Below, piece after piece: positions 35,448 to 44,818 of a DNA stretch of 64,000 bases (position 1 is the stretch's first letter; each line of letters begins with the position of its first letter). The DNA comes from Streptomyces sp. CC228A (GTDB taxonomy: Bacteria > Actinomycetota > Actinomycetes > Streptomycetales > Streptomycetaceae). The stretch is from assembly GCF_021390935.1 (NCBI RefSeq), contig NZ_JAJPUI010000001.1, positions 1 through 64,000 on the forward strand, read 5' to 3'. The notes under the pieces are model-generated. The model had not been told where the DNA came from and ran no database searches. It worked only from the letters and a program-made list of their open reading frames with translations. The translations under genes and the position numbers were made by a program.

Positions 35448-36317
35448 TCCGGTGGCGTTGACGATCTCGCCGGTGATGTAGCCGGCGCCGGACGAGGCGA
35501 GGAACACGTACGCGGGCGCCATCTCGGCGGGCTGGGCGGCGCGTCCCAGCGGTGCCTGCTTCCCGAACTCGGCGGTCTCGGGCATCGTCGCGGGGATCAG
35601 CGGCGTCCAGACGGGGCCGGGCGCCACCGCGTTGACGCGGATGCCGCGCGGCGCCAGCATCTGCGCGAGGCCCTGCGTGAACGTCACGATGCCGCCCTTG
35701 GTGGTGGCGTAGTCCAGCAGCGGCGGGCTCGGCTTGTACGCCTGCACGGACGTGGTGTTGATGATGCAGCCGCCCTTGGGGATGTGCGGCAGCGCGAACT
35801 TGCTGAGCCAGAACAGGCCGTACAGGTTCGTCCTGACGACCCGGTCGAACTGCTCCGTCGTGATGGCTTCGATGCCGTCCGGCTGCGCCATCTGGAAGGC
35901 GGCGTTGTTGACGAGGACATCGATCCGGCCGAACGCGTCCACCGCCCGGTCCACGAGGTCCCGGCACGCCTCCTCCTCGCGGATGTCGCAGGGCACGGCG
36001 ACGGCCCGGCGTCCGGCGTCCTCCACCAGGCGGGCCGTCTCGGCGGCCTCGCCCTGCTCCTCGGGCAGGTGGGTGAAGAGCACGTCGGCTCCCTCCCTGG
36101 CGTACGCCAGGCACACGGCCCTGCCGATACCGGAGTCGCCGCCCGTCACGACCGCGGCCCGGCCGTCCAGCTGCCCGTGCCCCTGGTACGACTCCTCGCC
36201 GTGGTCGGGCCGCGGCTCCATCGGCTCCGTCCAGCCGGGAGGGCGCTGGTGCTGCTCCGGGTAGTCAGGTCGCGGGTGGCGGGTGACCGGGTTCGCGGGC
36301 TCACGGTCAGCGGTCAT
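35430..36317 (-). CDS. Short-chain dehydrogenase/reductase with extended N-terminus
   Basis: A 295-residue SDR of the YhxC/YghA type. A proline-rich extension of about 50 residues (DYPEQHQRPPGWTEPMEPRPDHGEESYQGHGQL) precedes the Rossmann fold VVTGGDSGIGRAVCLAYAREGADV. The catalytic set is visible: NNAAFQM, Ser in NTTSVQAY, and YATTKGG with Tyr and Lys. The end VNATGGTPLP is typical. The family reduces sugars or aldehydes with NAD(P)H in general stress responses. It is divergent from the flavohaemoglobin gene; GGAGG lies 12 bases upstream of 36317. Confidence 0.9.
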   Translation of the reverse strand: MTADREPANPVTRHPRPDYPEQHQRPPGWTEPMEPRPDHGEESYQGHGQLDGRAAVVTGGDSGIGRAVCLAYAREGADVLFTHLPEEQGEAAETARLVEDAGRRAVAVPCDIREEEACRDLVDRAVDAFGRIDVLVNNAAFQMAQPDGIEAITTEQFDRVVRTNLYGLFWLSKFALPHIPKGGCIINTTSVQAYKPSPPLLDYATTKGGIVTFTQGLAQMLAPRGIRVNAVAPGPVWTPLIPATMPETAEFGKQAPLGRAAQPAEMAPAYVFLASSGAGYITGEIVNATGGTPLP

Positions 36318-36574
36318 GGTGATCGGTACCTCCTCGTGCTCGGGGTGCGGCTGTTCCGCCCGTCCCGCGTTCCCCCGCAGGCCCCGGCCGAATCCCCGGG
36401 GCCCCACTCGTCGCATACGCCGGCGCTCGCTGCGCGGCCGGCCCGGGCGCCGCGGCAGCGGGACCCGGAGCCAGCCGAGGAGGCAGGGGCGGACCCGCGG
36501 GGCGGGGCGGGCGGCCTGCGGGGCCGGCGGCCTCTGGGCCGCGGGCCTGGAGACCCCGCCCGGGCGGGACGGGC

Positions 36575-36590
36575 GGGGACGCTCGTCCCC
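36575..36590. promoter_or_regulatory. Perfect DevR-box-like palindrome GGGGAC-4-GTCCCC
   Basis: GGGGACGCTCGTCCCC is a 16-base inverted repeat with a four-base spacer. The half sites GGGAC and GTCCC and the spacing equal those of the published mycobacterial DevR consensus. It lies 128 bases upstream of the flavohaemoglobin start and about 258 upstream of the SDR start. Confidence 0.65.
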
Positions 36591-36597
36591 GGAGTGC

Positions 36598-36612
36598 GGG
36601 ACCTTCGGCCTT
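36598..36612. promoter_or_regulatory. OsdR/DevR-like box upstream of the flavohaemoglobin gene
   Basis: GGGACCTTCGGCCTT matches the island box in reverse orientation, eight bases after the perfect palindrome and 106 bases upstream of the flavohaemoglobin start. Two adjacent sites would suit cooperative binding. Confidence 0.52.
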
Positions 36613-36717
36613 CGTTCGGCGGAAAGGGTGCTGCCCTGGCTCACGCGGCTGCTAGACAGTGGGGGCCTGCGTTTCCGCGGTGAACTAACCCGCCGCCCTG
36701 GCTTTCCGAGGAGTCCC

Positions 36718-37929
36718 ATGCTGTCCGCCGAATCGGCCGCTCTCGTCCGCGCCACCCTGCCCGCCGTGGGCGGCGCGCTGGACGAGATCACCACCCGCTT
36801 CTACGCCTCCCTGTTCGAGGGCCACCCCGAGCTGCTGGACGGCATGTTCAACCGGGGCAACCAGGCGAGCGGGCAGCAGCGCAAGGCCCTCGCCGGCTCC
36901 GTCGCCGCGTTCGCCGGGGCGCTGCTCGCCGACCCGGAGGCCCGTCCGGACCGGCTGCTGTCCCGCATCGCCCACAAGCACGCCGCCGTCGGCGTCACCG
37001 ACGACCAGTACACGATCGTGCACAAGTACCTGTTCGGCGCGATAGCCGAGGTCCTGGGCGAGGCCGTGACGCCGGAGGTCGCCGCCGCGTGGGACGAGGT
37101 GTACTGGCTGATGGCCGGCGCCCTCATCGCGCAGGAGGCGCGGCTCTACCTGGAGGCGCAGGTGCGGCCCGGCCACCCGTGGCGGGAGTGGACGGTCGTC
37201 GAGCGGCGCGAGGAGACCGCCGACACGGTGTCGTTCCTGCTGCGCCCGGCCGACGGCGCGCCCGCGCCCGCCGCCCGCGCGGGGCAGTACGTGAGCGTGC
37301 GGGTGCGGATGCCCGACGGAGTGCACCAGCTGCGGCAGTACACCCTGTCGTCGGCCCCGGGCGGGGACGTCCGGCGGATCACCGTGAAGCGGGTCGAGGG
37401 CGCGGGCGGCGCGCCGGACGGCGAGGTGTCGGACCTGCTGCACGGCAGCGTCGCCGCGGGGGACGTGCTGACGCTGTCCGCGCCGTTCGGGGACGTCGTG
37501 CTCGACACGGCCGAACGGCCGCTGGTGCTGGTCTCGGCCGGTATCGGCTGCACGCCGATGGTGGCCATGCTGGAGCACCTCGCGGCCACCGGGTCCGGCC
37601 GTCCCGTGACCGTGCTGCACGCCGACCGCTCCCCCGCCGAGCACGCCCTGCGCGCCGACATGGCCCGGCTGGTCGCCGAACTGACCGACGCCCGCGCCGC
37701 CCTGTGGTACGAGGAGGGCGCGGAGGCGGTGCCTCAGGCGCGTACCGGCCGCATGGACCTCGCGGACCTGGACGGGCTCGACGTGCCGTCGGACGCGGAC
37801 GTGTACCTGTGCGGCCCGCTGCCGTTCATGCGTACGGTACGCGCGCAGCTGCTGGCCGCCGGGGTGCCGGCCCGCGCGGTGCGGTACGAGGTGTTCGGCC
37901 CGGACCTGTGGCTGGCGGACGCCGCCTGA
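36718..37929 (+). CDS. hmp: Flavohaemoglobin, nitric oxide dioxygenase
   Basis: A 403-residue protein that oxidises NO to nitrate with O2 and NADPH. The globin domain (residues 1-140) has the B10 tyrosine in TRFYASLF and the proximal His in SRIAHKHAAVGV. The FAD domain has RQYTLSSAPG, and the NAD domain has SAGIGCTPMVAML and YLCGPLPFM. Length matches the family. Ribosome site GAGGAG lies five bases upstream of the ATG at 36718. Two regulator-like boxes upstream suggest induction by the local two-component system, whose kinase type responds to NO and hypoxia. Confidence 0.94.
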   Translation: MLSAESAALVRATLPAVGGALDEITTRFYASLFEGHPELLDGMFNRGNQASGQQRKALAGSVAAFAGALLADPEARPDRLLSRIAHKHAAVGVTDDQYTIVHKYLFGAIAEVLGEAVTPEVAAAWDEVYWLMAGALIAQEARLYLEAQVRPGHPWREWTVVERREETADTVSFLLRPADGAPAPAARAGQYVSVRVRMPDGVHQLRQYTLSSAPGGDVRRITVKRVEGAGGAPDGEVSDLLHGSVAAGDVLTLSAPFGDVVLDTAERPLVLVSAGIGCTPMVAMLEHLAATGSGRPVTVLHADRSPAEHALRADMARLVAELTDARAALWYEEGAEAVPQARTGRMDLADLDGLDVPSDADVYLCGPLPFMRTVRAQLLAAGVPARAVRYEVFGPDLWLADAA

Positions 37930-38084
37930 CGGCACGCCGACGGTCCCCGGCGGACGCAATCTGACGGCATGCAACCTGACGGCACGCCACCGCCCGCGCC
38001 TCCACTGCCCGCGCCGCCCCCGGCCCCGCGGGTCCACCCGGCCGCGCGGGCGCCCGGTCACGCGGGCGGGGGCGGGGCGTGCGG

Positions 38085-39485
38085 TCAGGCGGTGTCTGCC
38101 TGGCGGTGCGCCGGCAGGGGCCGCAGGCGGCAGCGTACGGGGCCCTGCGCGCGCAGGGTGATGCCCGCGGTGACCGGCACGGCGACGTCGACGGCCTCCA
38201 GTTCGTACGCCTGGAGGACCATGGCCAGGGACAGGACGGACTCCAGCATCGAGAAGTGCTGGCCGATGCAGGCCCGCGGCCCGCCGCCGAACGGGAACCA
38301 GGCGTAGCGCGGCCGGTCCTTCTCCCGGTCGGGGGTGAACCGGTCGGGGTCGAAGCGCTCGGGCTCGTCCCAGTAGCGGGTGTGGCGGTGCGTCACCCAG
38401 GGCGCGACGACCACGTCGGCGCCCGCGGGGATGGTGTGGCCGTCGATGCGGGTGGCGGCGACGGCGCGGCGGCCAATGACGGGGCCCGCCGGGTACAGCC
38501 GCATGGCCTCCTTGAGGACACGGGTCAGGTACGGCAGCGCGTCGAGGTCGCCGGCGACCGGAGTACGGCCGCCCAGCACGCCCGCGGCCTCGTCGCGGGC
38601 ACGTTTCTGCTCCTCGGGGTGGAGCGCCAGCAGGTGCAGGGCGAAGGCCAGCGAGGTGGCGGTCGTCTCGTGCCCGGCGAGCAGGAAGACCAGCACCTGG
38701 TCACGGATCTCGCCGGCGTCCAGACTGCCGTCCTCGCCGCTGCCGGCCAGGGCGAGCAGGCCGAGCAGGTCGTCCGGCCCGTCCGGGCCGTCGGTGGCAC
38801 CGCCGCCCGAGCGGCGCCGTCCGATGATGCGGTCGCACTCGGCGTACAGCTCGGCCATCGCGGCGGCCGCGCGGCGGTTGGCGGGCGTGGGCCAGTGCCG
38901 GGGCGCGGTGGCGGGGGAGAACGCGCGCCGCAGGACGTAGTCGCCGATGACGGGGAAGCAGCGTTCGACGACTCCGACGGCCGACTCGACGTCGGTGCCG
39001 AAGAGGATGCGGGCGACGGCACGCAGGGTGAGCCGCGTCATCTCGGCGGACACGTCGACGACGCCCCCGGGCGCGTCGCGCCAGGCCGCGGTGACGGCGG
39101 CGGTCTCGGCGGTGACGGCGTCGGCGTAGCCGTCGACCCGGCGGCGGGTGAACAGCGGCTGCACGAGCCGGCGCTGCCGCAGGTACACCTCGTCCTGGCT
39201 GGTCAGCAGGCCGTTGCCGAAGGACTCGCGCACCTCCTGGTAGAAGACGTTGTCCTTGCGGAAGTTGGCCGATTCGGTGGCGAGTACCTGCTGGGCCCCC
39301 TCGGCGGAGAACACCCCGTACAGCTCGGTCCGCAGTCCGGGCGGGCCCGCGGTGATGCGGACGACGTCGCCGTGGGTGCGGTACGCGGCGAGGAAGGTGC
39401 CGAGCGAGTCCCGCTTCAGGTCGAGCATGGAGCCGACGAGCGGCAGCCCCGCGGGGCCCGCGATCTGTGTGCTGGTGGTGGTCAT
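38085..39485 (-). CDS. Cytochrome P450 (CYP4/CYP102-like class)
   Basis: A 466-residue P450 with no membrane anchor. The I-helix oxygen motif is AGHETTATS; the K-helix ExxR is KEAMR; the heme loop FGGGPRACIG carries the thiolate Cys, and WVTHRHTRYWDEPERFDPDRF is the usual meander. Such class members hydroxylate fatty acids, terpenes or other lipids. No ferredoxin or substrate gene is adjacent. It stands apart from both the flavohaemoglobin gene (convergent) and the CstR-like gene. The start at 39485 has GGGGAG. Confidence 0.9.
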   Translation of the reverse strand: MTTTSTQIAGPAGLPLVGSMLDLKRDSLGTFLAAYRTHGDVVRITAGPPGLRTELYGVFSAEGAQQVLATESANFRKDNVFYQEVRESFGNGLLTSQDEVYLRQRRLVQPLFTRRRVDGYADAVTAETAAVTAAWRDAPGGVVDVSAEMTRLTLRAVARILFGTDVESAVGVVERCFPVIGDYVLRRAFSPATAPRHWPTPANRRAAAAMAELYAECDRIIGRRRSGGGATDGPDGPDDLLGLLALAGSGEDGSLDAGEIRDQVLVFLLAGHETTATSLAFALHLLALHPEEQKRARDEAAGVLGGRTPVAGDLDALPYLTRVLKEAMRLYPAGPVIGRRAVAATRIDGHTIPAGADVVVAPWVTHRHTRYWDEPERFDPDRFTPDREKDRPRYAWFPFGGGPRACIGQHFSMLESVLSLAMVLQAYELEAVDVAVPVTAGITLRAQGPVRCRLRPLPAHRQADTA

Positions 39486-40226
<741 letters not shown>

Positions 40227-40770
40227 GGCACGCGGGCGCGGGCGTGCCTGCCCGGCGCGTTCCCGGGCGCCTGGCCCCCGCGCCGCCCGTCGTGGGCCCG
40301 GCGCGGCCCCGCGGCCAGGGCTCCGACCGCACCGCCGGGCCTCCACCCGCCCTCGCGCCGCACCGGGTATGCGCGCCCATGCACCACTCCGGACCACCGC
40401 GCCGAGTCGCCGCGCTGAGGAGCCGCCAGGGCTGCTGCCGCCCCCAGCCACACCGGGGCCGCCACCAGAGCTGCCGCCCCGGGCCGCCGCCGGAGCCGCC
40501 GTGCCGGGGCCACCGCCCCGGGCCGCCAGCCTGAGCCGCTGCGCCGGGCCGCACCTGGCCGCACCGGGCTGCACCGGGCTGCACCGGGGCCACCGCGCTG
40601 AGCCACCACCCCGAGCCACCACCCTGAATCGCCGTCCCCGGCGACGGCGCCGGGACGGCCCCTCAGCCGCCTGCCCGGACCGTACGTGCCGTCCCCTCTC
40701 GTCGGCGCCGCCGGCGCCCTCGTGCCGCCCCGTCCGGGAAGCGCCGTCCCGCGGGCCCGGCCGTGCGTCC
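40227..40770. repeat. Gene-free low-complexity stretch
   Basis: About 545 bases between convergent genes. From roughly 40430 to 40640 short CCGCC(G/C)GGGCC units and GCACCGGGCTGCACCGGG repeats dominate. All open frames are Arg/Pro/Gly/Ala-rich on both strands, so I call none. Confidence 0.5.
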
Positions 40771-41529
40771 TCACCGCAGGGCCGCGTCCGCCGCCATGAA
40801 CGCCGCCACGGCCAGCAGGAGCCAGCCGAACACCCGGCTCAGGGTCTCGGGCGGGACGCGGGCGGCCAGGCGCCTGCCGTCCCAGGCACCGAGGACGGCC
40901 GCGCCCGTGAACGGCGCCACCACCGCCCAGTCCAGGGCGCCGGCCGCTCCCGAGCGGGCGGTCAGGGCGGCCAGCGCGTTGACGGTGATCACGAGGAGGC
41001 TGGTTCCCACGGCCGCGCGCATACGCAGCCCGACGACGCCCACGAGCGCCGGGACGGCGAGGAAGCCCCCGCCGACGCCGAGGAAGCCGGTGACCCCGCC
41101 GAGCGCCGCCCCGGCGGCCGCGGCCCGTACCGGCCGTACGGGCGCGCCGGCGTCCCCGTCCGCGGCCGGGGGCCGCCCGCGCAGCATCCGCACGGCCGCC
41201 AGGACGGCCACGGCGGCGAACGCGGCGGTCAGGGCCCGCCTCGGCACGCCGTCGGCGAGGGCCCCGGCCAGGGCTGCCGGCCCCACTCCGGCCACCGCGA
41301 ACAGCGCGCCGGCCGCCCAGCGGACCCGTCCGTCGCGGGCGTGCCCGTAGAGGGCGGTGGCGGAGGTGACGGCCACGATCAGCAGGCTCGCGGTGGCGGC
41401 GTCGGCCGGGCTGAAGCCGAGCAGGTAGACCAGGGCGGGCACGGCGAGCACGCCCCCGCCCCCGCCGAGCGCGCCGAGGGCGAGTCCCACGACCGCTCCC
41501 GCGGCCAGGGCGAGGACCAGTGCGCTCAC
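40771..41529 (-). CDS. TauE/SafE-family sulfite/organosulfur exporter
   Basis: A 252-residue membrane protein with about eight helices and the duplicated TauE signature: GLALGALGGGGGVLAVPALVYLLGFSPADAATASLLIVAVTS in the first half and GGVTGFLGVGGGFLAVPALVGVVGLRMRAAVGTSLLVITVNAL in the second. The family exports sulfite, thiosulfate or related anions. Its GTG start at 41529 overlaps the stop of the dioxygenase/rhodanese gene by four bases (GTGA), so the two are translationally coupled. With the CstR-like repressor this forms a sulfide-detoxification operon. Confidence 0.9.
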   Translation of the reverse strand: MSALVLALAAGAVVGLALGALGGGGGVLAVPALVYLLGFSPADAATASLLIVAVTSATALYGHARDGRVRWAAGALFAVAGVGPAALAGALADGVPRRALTAAFAAVAVLAAVRMLRGRPPAADGDAGAPVRPVRAAAAGAALGGVTGFLGVGGGFLAVPALVGVVGLRMRAAVGTSLLVITVNALAALTARSGAAGALDWAVVAPFTGAAVLGAWDGRRLAARVPPETLSRVFGWLLLAVAAFMAADAALR

Positions 41530-43235
41530 GCGATCGAGCCGGGGGCGCCGTGCGGGTCGACGACCGGAAACCCGGCCCGCGCCCATGCGCGCATGCCGCC
41601 CTCGACGTCCACGGTGTGCGCGCCGCGGTCGGCGAGGAGCCGGGCGGCCTGCTGCGAGCGCTGCCCGGACCGGCAGACGACCACGAGGGGCGGCCGCGGG
41701 CCGGTTCGGGCAGGGGGCGCCGGCGACGAGGCCGGACAGCGGGGCGTGGACGGCTCCGGGCGCGTGCCCCGCCTGCCACTCCGCCGGCTCGCGTACGTCG
41801 AGGAGCACGGCGCCGTCGGCGGCCCCGAGCCGGCGGTGGGCCTGCTCGGCGCTGACCCGGCCCGGGGCCGCCGCGGCCGCGGCCCGCAAGCCGGCGAAGG
41901 CGGCCGCGTCGAAGGCGTCGTCCACGGCGACGACGTCGCGGCCCTCCGCGTCCAGCAGGGAGGCGGCGATGGCGGCGCGCATCCCGCCCGCGCAGTGCAC
42001 CCACACCGTGCCGTCGGGCAGTTCGCGGGTGCGGCGGCGCAGCAGGTGCAGCGGGATGTGGACGGAGCCTGCTATGTGCCCGGCGGCCCGCTCGGCGGCG
42101 CGGCGCACGTCGAGGACGACGGGGGCGGGGTCCGCGGCCAGTGCCGCGGCGAGCTCGGGAAGCCGGCGCGGCGGAAGGAGCGGGGCGTCTCGCCGGGGCG
42201 CAGCCAGTCGGCCGGGGTGCCGACGGAGGCCGCCGCGGGGCGGTCGACGCCGACGCGCGCCAGTTCGCGCTGGGCGTCGGCGAGTCGGGCGGCGGAGTCG
42301 GCGAGGAGGGTGACCGGCCGGCCCCAGGGGATCAGCCAGGCCAGGTAGGTGGCGAGTGCGCCGTCGGCCTCGATGTTGTAGGCGCCGGCCAGGTGGCCCT
42401 CGGCGAAGGCGACGCGGCTGCGCAGGTCGACGACCCACTCGCCGGCGGCGAGCCGGGCGGCGATCTCGTCGGCGTCCGCCCGCGCGGGCGGGGTGAGGTC
42501 GACGGGGGCCGGGCCCGCGGCGTTCAGGGGACCCATGTGGGCGTAGTAGGCGGGGATGTCGTCGAGGGCGGCGAGGAGGTCGGCGACGAAGGTGTCGGCG
42601 TCCTTGGCGAAGGCGTCGTTGGTGGTCTTCTCGGTGCCGATGGTGGTGGCGCCGGCGCCGTCGGCGCTGGTGGAGGAGCAGAAGCTGCCGAAGCCGTGGG
42701 TGGGCAGGACGGCGGTGGCGTCGGGGAGTTCGCGGGCGAGCCGGTGCGCGGAGGCGTACTGGTCGCGGGCGAGCCGCTCGGTGAGGCGGGGCTCGACGAG
42801 GTCGGGGCGGCCGACGGTGCCGATCAGCAGCGAGCCGCCGGTGAAGGCGGCGACCGGGGTGCCGGCGTCCTCCAGGACGTACGCGGTGTGGTGCGGGGTG
42901 TGGCCGGGGGTGGCCAGGGCCCGCAGTTCCAGGCCGGTGTCGACCGGATGCCGGTCGGCGTCCCGTACGGGGGTGTGCGGGAAGGAGACGCGGGCGTCGG
43001 CGGGGACGAGGTAGGCGGCGCCGGTGACGCGGGCCAGTTCGAGGCCGCCGGTGACGTAGTCGTTGTGGACGTGGGTCTCCACGACGAGGGCGATGCGCAC
43101 GCCCCGCCGCGCGGCCGCGGCGAGGACGCGGTCGATGTCGCGGGGAGGGTCGACGGCGACGGCGCTGCGGTCTCCTCCGGCGAGGTGGCTCCGGTTGCCG
43201 AGTCCTTGCGTCTCGATGGTGTCGACGAAGAACAC
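41526..43235 (-). pseudogene. Persulfide dioxygenase-like MBL protein fused to rhodanese domains (frame broken twice)
   Basis: The N-terminal 240 residues are an ETHE1-type metallo-beta-lactamase: ETHVHNDYVTGG gives the metal His/Asp set, with TPGHTPHH and LPTHGFGSFC. Three rhodanese-like domains follow. The first (WVVDLRSRVAFAEGHLAGAYN...) has Asp where the active Cys should be. The second has HCAGGMRA and the third VCRSGQRS, both with the Cys. The frame breaks near 42156-42159 (one base missing) and near 41690-41710. No stop lies between domains two and three, so I treat them as one protein of about 568 residues; a separate third rhodanese gene is possible. It oxidises glutathione-type persulfides to sulfite and transfers sulfane sulfur. 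Confidence 0.82.
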
Positions 43236-43274
43236 GTGGGCACTCCTTCCGGTCGCACCCGGGGGTGCGGATGT

Positions 43275-43288
43275 TACCCCCGGGGGTA
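43275..43288. promoter_or_regulatory. CsoR/CstR-type operator 1 of the sulfur operon
   Basis: TACCCCCGGGGGTA is a perfect 14-base palindrome, 39 bases upstream of the dioxygenase start. A TATATA that could serve as a -10 overlaps its edge on the minus strand, so repressor binding would block the polymerase. Confidence 0.8.
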
Positions 43289-43307
43289 TATAGGCACCCT
43301 ATCACGG

Positions 43308-43321
43308 TACCCCGGGGGGTA
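43308..43321. promoter_or_regulatory. CsoR/CstR-type operator 2 of the sulfur operon
   Basis: TACCCCGGGGGGTA differs from a perfect palindrome by one base and lies 33 bases from the first operator, three helical turns away and on the same face. Confidence 0.78.
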
Positions 43322-43382
43322 TATTTCCGGCGGTTTCCGCGCCGGCGCAAGGAGAGAACGAGCCGCTTCGGACCGCCCTGCA

Positions 43383-43430
43383 CGCCGACGGCCCGACCGC
43401 ACCCCGAAGGGCGCGGCCGGGCCGTCGGCG
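43383..43430 (-). terminator. Long hairpin terminator of the terpene P450 gene
   Basis: CGCCGACGGCCCGACCGC pairs with GCGGCCGGGCCGTCGGCG with a single mismatch around a 12-base loop, about 20 bases past the P450 stop. Confidence 0.75.
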
Positions 43431-43449
43431 CCGCTCGTCCGAGCGGGGG

Positions 43450-44802
43450 TCAGGGGCGGCGCGGCTCCACGATCATCGGGACGCGGTCCGGATGGGCCAC
43501 GGCGGACGCGACCTCCCTGGGGGTGTGCCCGGGCACGGGTCGCAGCCGCCACTTCGCGAGGATCGTCGCGAGGGCGATGGTCGCCTCCGTCCAGACGAAC
43601 GCGTCGCCGATGCACTTGCGGTTCCCGGCCCCGAACGGGATGTACGCCTGGCGGCCGATCTCCGTCCGGCGCTCCGGCAGCCACCGGTCCGGGTCGAAGC
43701 GGTCGGGGTCCGGGTACAGTCCGGGGTCGCGGTGCATCGCGTACAGGCTGAACGCCACCTCGGTGCCTTCGGGGAACCGGTGCCCGCCCAGTTCGACGGC
43801 GACGGTCGCCCGCCGCATCAGCAGGGTGACGCCGTGCAGCCGGATCACCTCGTCGAGCACGCGGCGCACGGCCGCGAGGCGCGGAACGTCCTCGACGGAC
43901 ACGGGCCGGTCCCCGACGACCTCCTCGATCTCCGCCACCAGTCCCTCCTCGACCTCGGGGCGGCGGGCCAGTTCGTGGAAGGTCCAGGCGAGCGTGGACG
44001 CCGTGGTCTCGGCACCCGCGAAGAGGATCGTGCTCAGCTCGTCCCGCACCTCCGTGTCGGTGAGGGACTCGCCGGTCTCCGCGTCGCGGGCGGCGAGGAG
44101 CACCGACAGCAGGTCGTTGTGGTCGGTGGGGCCGGACCTGCGGGTGGTGGCGACCACCTCGTCGATCACCTCGCGCAGACGCGCGGCGGCCGCGTCGAAG
44201 TCGCGGTTGGCCTTGATGGGCAGCCTGTCGAGGAACTTCGGGGACGCCGCCCGTATGAGCATGTTCTTCAGGACGACCGGAAGGTTTTCGCGTACCGCCT
44301 CGACGGCGGGCAGGCCGATGTCCGTGGAGAACAGGGTCTTGGCGAGGGTCTCCACCGCGTACCCGGCCATCGCCTGCTCCATCTCGATCTCCTGGCCGGG
44401 GGCCCAGGAGTCGGCCAGGGCGCGCGCGTTGTCGCTCATGACGGCGGCATAGGTGTGGATGCGCTGCGGATGGAACATCGGCTGGATGAGCCTGCGGTGC
44501 CTGCGGTGCTCCTCGCCGCCCGCGGTGGCGAGCCCGTTGCCGGCGAGGGGGCGCAGCCGGTCGAAGAGCCGGCCCTTCTCGAAGTGCCTGGCCTGGCGGA
44601 CCGTCACTTCGTGGACCAGCTCCGCGGAGGTCACGATGTAGACGGGCATGGTGCCGAGGTCGACCCGGACGATGTCGCCGTCACCCCGGAGGGACTTGAG
44701 GAAGCCCAGCGGATCGCGCCAGAGCTTCCAGGCGTGCCCCAGCAGCGGTACGGCCCCTGGGGCGCGAGGCACCGATTCCAACCCGATTGACGCCACTGAC
44801 AC
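43450..44802 (-). CDS. Cytochrome P450 paired with the terpene synthase
   Basis: A 450-residue P450. The I-helix is FAGAETTAST, the K-helix EVIRLHG, and the heme loop FGAGNRKCIGDAFVWTEATIAL carries the Cys. The class is that of CYP170-like enzymes that oxidise sesquiterpenes in Streptomyces. Its GTG start (AAAGGA upstream) lies 16 bases after the terpene synthase stop, so the genes form an operon. Oxidation of the synthase product, a selinane hydrocarbon, is the likely job; this is inferred from context. The frame is intact. Confidence 0.9.
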   Translation of the reverse strand: MSVASIGLESVPRAPGAVPLLGHAWKLWRDPLGFLKSLRGDGDIVRVDLGTMPVYIVTSAELVHEVTVRQARHFEKGRLFDRLRPLAGNGLATAGGEEHRRHRRLIQPMFHPQRIHTYAAVMSDNARALADSWAPGQEIEMEQAMAGYAVETLAKTLFSTDIGLPAVEAVRENLPVVLKNMLIRAASPKFLDRLPIKANRDFDAAAARLREVIDEVVATTRRSGPTDHNDLLSVLLAARDAETGESLTDTEVRDELSTILFAGAETTASTLAWTFHELARRPEVEEGLVAEIEEVVGDRPVSVEDVPRLAAVRRVLDEVIRLHGVTLLMRRATVAVELGGHRFPEGTEVAFSLYAMHRDPGLYPDPDRFDPDRWLPERRTEIGRQAYIPFGAGNRKCIGDAFVWTEATIALATILAKWRLRPVPGHTPREVASAVAHPDRVPMIVEPRRP

Positions 44803-44818
44803 CGAAGAATCCTTTGCT

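Noticed and set aside
40227..40770. Minus-strand frames of about 130-160 codons after the CstR-like gene
   Set aside because: Translations are Gly/Ala/Pro/Arg repeats in all frames, without a ribosome site or motif.
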